A DNA stretch of 49,328 bases from Cyclospora cayetanensis (taxonomy: Eukaryota; Apicomplexa; Conoidasida; Eucoccidiorida; Eimeriidae). The notes beneath the pieces were generated by a model. It saw only the letters and a list, made by a program, of their open reading frames with translations, did no database searches and had not been told where the DNA came from. How positions within the stretch are numbered: position 1 is the first letter of the stretch; every line of letters starts with the position of its first letter. Below, piece by piece: positions 42,273-49,328 of the stretch. The position numbers and the translations under genes are program-made. The DNA lies in assembly GCF_002999335.1 (NCBI RefSeq), contig NW_020312303.1:232501-281828 (forward strand), given 5' to 3'.

Positions 42273-45200
42273 CTTGAAGCGTTCCTCCCAGTCATATCCT
42301 GCTGTTCAGTTTAACTATCAAGGCAAGAATGGGTGCCCGAAGGGCGGAATGTTAGTGATCACAAATCCAGGCCGCAGAAGAAAATGGGGGCGTCGTAACG
42401 CACATCGCAGTGCCCACTATGCCATTCCTGGTGTTCCCTTCTGGCTTGAAACAGAGGAAAGAGGGAAAATGATAGTGTTTGTGCTGAACCAGCCGCTTGT
42501 ATAGGACAAAGGCTGATGTTTCGATTTGCTGGAAGCGCGTTGGTGAACTGTGTATTGTATGCCGGAATTGATGTCTGGTGCACACCTGCAAAATAGCCTG
42601 TGTGATCCACCCTGGTGCCATTCGGAAATATGCCTTGAGATTGAAGAAAATGTCGCTCGCGGCCAGTAGTCAATCTAATCGACAGGTTGCAACACATGGA
42701 GAGAAGGCGTATGCGGAGTCATTGAAGGAAGCCATCATGACTCGTTTCATAGTTTGGCATAGATATGGCAGTGAAGCGCACAAGGAGACAAGGGCACAGC
42801 ACTAAGACAACAAAGTCTCTACTGGTCCTCGCTAGGGGCCCCCTGCGGCCGCTCACCCTTGCCCGCTTCTTGACCAGGATACGTAACGGGATCCATGCGG
42901 TTGCAGTGCAACTAGAAAAGTGAACGGTAACAGATATCAATTTTACTCTTCAACTTATAACGATGTCTTTCCCACAGTGCCGGTGGCAGAGCAGCCGAGC
43001 ACACAGCACGTGGTTTGAGTTATCCCACTTTTCGCCTCTGCGATATCTTGGGAAGATATATTCTACATTGGAAACTAACAAACGCGCAACTTGAGTAAGT
43101 TTGCCAGTCAATGCCGTTCTCTCACTATTACAGTGGTAGTCTTGTGCACAAAACACAGTGAACACCTTCACAGGTGTGGCACAACATATGCACCGTACAA
43201 CTTTTATTCATCGCATCTTCACGTTGCTTGTGATTTCTACATCGAATTACTGCTCAAAGAGCATCGGATCTCAGTGCTTACAGGTACTTGACGAATGGTG
43301 CCCTTTGAATGTTTAGCTGCAAGCTTGGGGATATCGCTTCTTTTTTTGAACATTTTCGCGTCAAGGCATAAAGTGTCGTGGGATCTCTGCAGCGTGTAGA
43401 CTAAATATATAAACTAACGCGCACGAAAAATAGGCTAACGCTAATGATGGACTATGGGACTAGCACAGGCTTCGTGAACTGCAGACTCTTGGTGGCACTG
43501 CAGCCGTCCTTCAGTTACCCAAGTATTAGGACAGATATCGTTTTTCAGGCCTGCTATACATTTGCGCTTCATACTTTGCATGGAATGAGCGTGCTGTGGA
43601 ACGAAATCAGCTGTGGAAGGGAAGGAAGCACACCAGGGATGACGTCTGTGCCTGTAGCTCACGCAGCTACACCTAGTCGTCTTTTACCACATTATTTACA
43701 CTCAACTACAAACTATTAAATATATGGCGATTTGCGAGACATTATAGTTCAGTCCAAACTCAAACATATTAGGAAGTCACTGAATGTTTACTTATAGTGT
43801 TTTTACGACATTCTTCCCTCGTCCCTCAAACCCCCCAAGATGAGGTTAGAGTGAGACCAGAAATGAACTGTCTTACGACCACGATAGAATGTCACACTTC
43901 TACAGCCGTCCACTCTCTGTAGTCCTTCCTCTATCAATTTTTCGCTTATGTTGGTCTCATGCTACCTGTAAATATGTTTTTACATGAGATGCTCCTGAAG
44001 GCGGTTCTATTTTTTGTGTCGTTGATAAAGGAGGACTTTTTCAACCGATTCGACATTTTATATAACACGACTAAGCATTGGAACCCCACTCCGATTCGAG
44101 TACAAGGCGTGTATTATCGATTATGTAGAGACTGGCTACAGCACGAATTTAGAGGGATTTATTGCTCCCGCAATGAATTTTGATCATGCGCTTGCCGGCG
44201 TATTGGATAAGGCAGTAGGTACCGTTTGCACAAACATTCATGGCAGAACTTGCGAAGGGGTTGTATTTTGAAGAAATTAAGTGCGAGTCTGTAGATGGTT
44301 CACGTCTCTGGATGTGCATGCCTTTACTTTGAACCTTCTCCGATTTTCCAAGCCTGACAAATTATTCGTGATTTCGTGCACACCGGTAGCTGGGGCCTCA
44401 GTTTACGCGGCCAAAGAACCCCAAAATGCTAGCCAAACACTTTCGTAGAACGCTGGATTCCCCCTGTACTCTTGTAGTATGTGCAACATTACGAAGATGA
44501 TTTGCTACTCCGAGACATGCTCGTAGCTGTAGAGCTTCGAGTTACTGAAGTAGCCAGCTTGGCTGTCCACGATTCTCCATGTACTCCAGTGCAGAGATTG
44601 TAAAGACATAAACTGTACATAGCCGCCAAAAGCACGCCGTTTAGTGTTTACCGATGAACGTGAACACTTGGATTCACTGTCATGCTATTGCTGTGCCGTT
44701 CAGGACTGTTCTACCAAAGTCTGCAGCCGACAAATGGAACACTGGGATGAACTTCATGCAAAAGCAACTCGAGATATTTTGAAGTAAAGGATTGCCACTT
44801 AGCGTAAAAGTGGAGCGCACAACTTACTTTGCTCATCCTCTTTGATTCTTCATCCTGTTGCTGGGCACCTTATTCCTTGGGCAGTGAGATGTCAACGTGA
44901 TACACAGGCGAAGGCATATGCACTACCGTTTAAGTCACCCTGTTGATTAGGCGCTGCTTGCTTGATACTACGCAGGATGTCAGTTCTCACCAATTATGTT
45001 TCGCGTGTTCATGATAGAATTAAACACAAACGAGACTGAACAAAGGTTAGAGAATACCTGGCTGTTTGTACATTCTGCACGGTTTTATGATCGCCGAATA
45101 ATGGTGCCCTGGTATGTAAAGTAAATTATTTATTCAGGATTTTGAGTCTGTGAAAAGCCATAGTACCGAAAAGTGCACTATGCAGCTTGCTGTTGATGCA

Positions 45201-45813
45201 AGTGCATAATCGTGGACAGAATTTCCATATAGACAGAGCAGGCCTTCTTTGTTACACTTCTTGATTTAAAACTCTCCACAGTAGATGGTCATTAGAGCCC
45301 TTTAAAGGCTCTTGGATAGTTGGAAAATGCATGCTGTGTTTGCGCAAAGTACGAAGTAGCCCGACACGTTGCTGTGTGGCCTTGTGTGAGCAACTACAAG
45401 TCTATATATTTCGGAATCCGTGTTCGATGCGTGTCTCACAGTTACTCACATCGTTGGTTGAAGAGTTCGTTAGGTGCGTAAATACAAGCACCCATGCGCG
45501 TGCCACGTACTATTCCAGGCACTACTGCGCTGTATTGGAGTGCTGCAGCATAATTCTGCCTAGAAAGTACTCCAGAAGAAAGGATGTGCGCAAAACGTTC
45601 AATACAGATTTCTCATGGCTTGTATATCTGTGCACGTCATTAATTTAGAACGCTCCTTTAGACATTAGACAAGAGGTACCCATATTCTGTAAATTACTTA
45701 GCATGACCGCTTTTTTTGCGAAAGATCACCCTGAAACCATCTGTTCGCCTGCATCCACGCTTGAATATCTACCAGGAACATACAAAAAATTATAAGCCGC
45801 TCACGCAGCTGTT
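42273..45813. other. Repeat-poor region without assigned gene
   Basis: AT-rich sequence upstream of the recombinase gene. Frames of 60-112 codons occur on both strands around 42.2-42.9 kb and 43.4-43.7 kb, with no recognisable domain. Given the tiny exons found elsewhere in this window, an intron-rich gene could be hidden here. Confidence 0.35.
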
Positions 45814-45996
45814 CTATCTAGGACGTTTCCCGCGGTTCACACGTTCTTTTAGGTGTACCTTCTCGGGATAGTTCTCCCATTTGTACTTGAATGCGCAGAC
45901 TGCCTGCTGGGCTTGGTGTTCTCGCCGCATGCCTGTGAAGTAGTATGAGATAAGCGATGGAGTAATTCGACGTACCCGTGTTACGAACTTTGCCAT
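45814..45996 (-). CDS. Small basic protein of unknown function (60 residues)
   Basis: The frame from ATG at 45996 codes for 60 residues starting MAKFVTRVRRITPSLIS, continuing YYFTGMRREHQAQQ, and ending in a Lys/Arg-rich tail (ERVNRGKRPR). The mix of aromatic and basic residues looks coding and resembles small mitochondrial or ribosomal proteins, but I do not recognise a family. The frame is open upstream to 46131, so the start may be earlier; GGGTACGT after the tenth codon could also be a splice donor. Confidence 0.4.
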   Translation of the reverse strand: MAKFVTRVRRITPSLISYYFTGMRREHQAQQAVCAFKYKWENYPEKVHLKERVNRGKRPR

Positions 45997-46259
45997 ATTG
46001 GAAGCATTATATATAAGAGTCGTCTTCGGGGCGATAAAACAACTGCTAGGGTGATGCATTTGTCTGTGATGCATGAGCTTTTTGGTGCACGATACTTTTC
46101 GCAGAAAGTACATTATAGTACACAAACACAAGTGTAGTCTTGACAGCTTTCCAGCACAGCGTGATAAGGTAATGCGTAGTCATTGTATGCCGCCAGTGCT
46201 AGTCTTGGTGTCACCAAGGGAAGTTCGTTGTCTGCCTGTTACGGATGCCTGGGGGTGCC

Positions 46260-46410
46260 CGCAGTGGCTAGCGACATGAAGCGTGCCGTCAAGGCAGTTT
46301 CTCGTGCATATGCAAACAGAGTTGACCGCTCGCGATCAGTGATAGCGCGTTGGAGAGAGAGCTGCTTTGGCTTCAGTTGCCTGGAAGGCTGTGTGGGCCG
46401 ATTACGGGTA
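46260..46410 (+). CDS. Possible exon of a basic, L20-like protein (doubtful)
   Basis: A CCCGCAG acceptor at 46262 is followed by MKRAVKAVSRAYANRVDRSR, then VIARWRES, to a CGG|GTAACA donor near 46409. The A-Y-x2-R...W spacing resembles the central helix of bacterial/organellar ribosomal protein bL20. The rest of that family could not be found on either side, so this is a weak suggestion. Confidence 0.2.
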
Positions 46411-46527
46411 ACACCGTTATTCTGCATGTCTTTGTGCCATTCGCGGTTCGTTTTATCCAGCAAAGTGGGTATTATTATGCCCTCGATTGCCCGTAAAATA
46501 CATTTGGCCTCGTGGAAAAGTGTCTAG

Positions 46528-48936
46528 GTTCGCAAAGTTTTTCAAAAAAATATTAGTGTTACGGAAGAAGGTCAGAGCAGTTGCCCGTAGTTCAGCGATC
46601 ATTTGTCAGCGCAGGTCACTGTGGCCCACGGAGCAATAGCTACAGGCGTCCTTTGCACCATTCACTAACAAACCGTATGTCAGAAATTAGGTTTTAGCTT
46701 TTGTAGCAGCAGTGTAGCCTAAATGGAATTTCATACACGTCTTGAGGGAGGCAGTTCTGATATCAGTGAGTAATTTTCCCCTAGCTGCTGACTTGCAGAG
46801 CAACGGTATGTTCTGCTTTGTGGAGAGACACGCTGTAAGGATAGCCTGGTGCCTGCCAAATTTTAACTGTGCCAGTGAAGCTGCTTATTTTCATGGTCAG
46901 TAAACAAGCCAGAAGCTTCTGCAGATTTAGCCCTATACATTCAGCAGTTAGACCTAGAAGCAAATGTGCCTAGCTCAAATCCTGAGACATGCTTGCAGCG
47001 TGAAATTCGTTTCAGCAGATTTCAGCCATGGTTACCGAAGCTAGGCCAATCTCGCGTGGTCTATCAGTGGAGTATTAGAATTGCCCGAAGGGTCTCTTCT
47101 CATTTTTAGCGAACGGTCCTTGACTGCCTACTGGAGGTGCAACGGAGAGGCCTGCATTTGGGTATTTGCCTGGGCTCCTCCTGAAGGATCGTGTATCACC
47201 ATGCGTGCAAACAAGCACCGACAGAAGCCCCTCAGCTGCAAAAGGTTCCTTGTGGTACGGTAATGTGTTTCTGCTGTCAGTCTCTGTGCTGGGTCCCAAT
47301 CCAAGTATTAATGAACCCGGAAGACTTGAAGAAAAACAGGTTTTTCTGGCACTAGTGTGTGCCTCTGTAGGCGCGAAGGCATCGGCATGGTCATCAGGTA
47401 CGGGCGTCCGTCCTCATGCATTTAAAATCCATGAATGATGATAAGCTGCTGTCCTAGGGAGTACGCTGACGCTTGATCTACAAATGCGTTTTGCGACGGG
47501 CTTATCGTTAGCGACCCACGATCTTGTGTCGCGACTGTGCATTGGCGCAGTACATGCTTAAATGCCTTGATTAGCCACATATTCTCTCTACTGTGGACGC
47601 ATCACTTGCCGGATCTTTTAGAGACATCTAGAGTGTCTTGGCATTAGTGCCTTCCGGCGCGGAGAGCCCAACAGGAGTCTACGAGTTACCGACAAGTGGC
47701 TACATGATTGACTCTGTGCGCAGAGAGTTGTGCGTTCTTGTGATTCAGAGTTATGTATTCAGGCTACGGGGAAAACTTCCGATTTGCTCTTGATTTCCTG
47801 GGACCGCAGGTCTATCGATTCTCTACGTCTATTTGTGCTTTGAATTACGCTTTATGTTGGCACTTGGCTCACGATATCCGATGTCGCTTATTATATGGAA
47901 TTAGCGTAGTTAGTATCAGACAAGGAAGGTAGTTAAGTGTTGGACGTGTGCTTTCTCTCCTAACGTATGAGCTAGATATCAATAGGGATTGATTCGCGCA
48001 AGCTGCGCAAAACCCTAGTTCTTTTGAGCCGGACAATATTACACGTAAAAGGCCCTACATACCATGAACGCAATAACTATCTGAATATAACTTGATATAT
48101 TACGTGTACTTAAACCTGGTAAAAGAAGGATTAGTCTGTAAAGCAGCTCTCGGGCTGGTGTGGACGCAAAAACCTGCCTGTGAGTTTGCATCTGCACTCT
48201 GCTATATTCATCTAAATGCGCGTCCAGGTACTTATATCCGCAGACCTTGACTCTATATACAATGCGTTTTTGACTATTCACCAGGGAATTGCGTTGGGTA
48301 ACGCGATGGAACGGCGTACCTCCCTAGTGGGCTTTCCGCTGCAAATGGTAATCAGTTGAAGCGCGCCTGCCAAATTTCCTATGCAGGCGCTGCTTTGAAT
48401 GATCACTCATTGGGAATCTCTTTCTGTATTCCAAGAATTCCGTCACAGTGTTATGCTCCGCAGATTTGTTGATTATTATACAAATCACGAAGTAAGCGGA
48501 TAGTGCAATGCCATGCGGACAAATGAACCTAGCATCGTGATTGCCCTTAATGCTTACCATGAAGTTATGAACAACTCAGGTGAAGCACTGTCTATAGGTT
48601 GTAATAAGAGGGGTCTTTGTTTTGAAGGATGTGATCATTTTATTTTCGTGTGAGTGAACTATGTTTACCCCCTCATTTGCTTCAGCTGCAGTTTTCTTTC
48701 GTATCACTAGAGTAGCAAATCAACACAAAAGCTTTGAGCTTTTATATACCATGTAGCATCTATTCCTTTGTAGCATTTTGCTATATGAATGACCACGGAG
48801 GCCCTGCTACAATGAGACGTATGTTCTCGGAATTTCATAAGATGAAAGGCCGAGTCACGGTATATAAGGTAAGCACCAATTTCAAACTGGCTAGTGTAGC
48901 TTGCCTAGCCTACAGCTTTGAGTGAAGGCTTGGGGC
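46528..48936. other. Region without assigned gene, next to telomere-like array
   Basis: Short frames on both strands (for example 47075-47438) have no recognisable domain. No tRNA or snoRNA structure was found. Confidence 0.4.
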
Positions 48937-48937
48937 T

Positions 48938-49101
48938 AGTTTAGGGTTTAGGGTTTAGGGTTTAGGGTTTAGGGTTTAGGGTTTAGGGTTTAGGGTTTAG
49001 GGTTTAGGGTTTTAGGGTTGAGGGTGTAGGGTTTAGGGTTTAGGGTTTAGGGTCTAGGGTTTAGGGTTTTGGGTGTAGGGTTTAGGGTTTAGGTTTTAGC
49101 G
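48938..49101 (+). repeat. Telomere-like TTTAGGG tandem array
   Basis: About 22 units of TTTAGGG. The first part is perfect; later units are degenerate (TTTTAGGG, TTGAGGG, TGTAGGG, TCTAGGG). This is the apicomplexan telomere unit. Non-telomeric sequence continues for more than 220 bp beyond it to the window end, so in this assembly it is interstitial. Telomere-like heptamers scattered inside chromosomes are a known trait of Eimeria genomes. Confidence 0.95.
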
Positions 49102-49105
49102 TTAG

Positions 49106-49328
49106 AGCGGATGAGTATACGTCATAAGTACAATAATAATGCGATCTGTTATTACGGTCTATGATCTGATAGTATACTCACACGGGTAGTGTATGATTGA
49201 AGTATGTCGTGCACCTCGTGATAGTAGTGTCCGTATTATGGTGTTGTTCGTACTATGGTATGGTCGGGTTGTTTGTTTTTTCTTTTTCTGTTTTATTTGT
49301 TTGTGTTGCTTTTTTTTGTGTTTTGCTT
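49106..49328. other. Unique AT-rich sequence distal to the telomere-like array
   Basis: GTA/TAT-rich sequence with no coding signal, ending in a T-rich tract. Its presence argues against the array being the physical chromosome end. Confidence 0.5.

Noticed and set aside
48938..49328. Chromosome end
   Set aside because: More than 220 bp of non-telomeric sequence follows the TTTAGGG array and the array decays before it, so a true telomere is not shown.
1..49328. tRNA, rRNA genes and CRISPR arrays
   Set aside because: I looked for T-loop GTTCRA-type motifs with adjacent acceptor stems, for conserved rRNA blocks and for regularly spaced repeats, and found none convincing.

Overview
The window reads as nuclear DNA of a coccidian apicomplexan, most likely Eimeria. 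This rests on in-frame CAG/CTG runs giving homopolymeric Gln/Ala/Ser tracts, a telomere-like TTTAGGG array, intron-rich genes, and alternation of repeat-rich GC-rich stretches (about 1-5.5 kb and 12-18.6 kb) with AT-richer, repeat-poor stretches (about 22-27 kb and 37-49 kb). No sequence search was run; assignments rest on motifs and on intron phases that fit.

Layout. (1) 1.3-2.5 kb: two-exon membrane protein (+). (2) 3.4-5.4 kb: protein with two RanBP2-type zinc fingers (-). (3) 7.2-9.9 kb: exons of one or two intron-rich genes (-) of unknown function, with very small exons. (4) 12.1-18.6 kb: kinesin-5-like motor in about 13 exons (+). (5) 20.3-21.2 kb: UBE2W-like ubiquitin-conjugating enzyme (-). 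(6) 22.8-25.6 kb: decayed Ty3/gypsy retrotransposon pol (-). (7) 27.3-27.9 kb: ribosomal protein eS25 (+), followed by a cluster of C/D-box snoRNA candidates at 28.2-29.2 kb. (8) 30.8-37.0 kb: DEAD-box helicase of the DDX56/Dbp9 type in 12 exons (+). (9) 37.9-42.3 kb: a gene (-) joining a SAP DNA-binding motif to a phage-type tyrosine recombinase, convergent with the helicase. (10) 42.3-48.9 kb: mostly unassigned, with one small basic ORF at 45.8-46.0 kb. (11) 48.94-49.10 kb: TTTAGGG array followed by unique sequence, so interstitial-like.

Three functions sit together at 27-37 kb: eS25, snoRNA candidates (rRNA modification) and DDX56/Dbp9 (large-subunit maturation). All concern ribosomes and all lie on the + strand. 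The most unusual item is the SAP-tyrosine recombinase gene. Next come the paralogous snoRNA pair with compensatory terminal stems, three GC-AG introns in three genes, and the tiny-exon gene at 7.2-8.5 kb.
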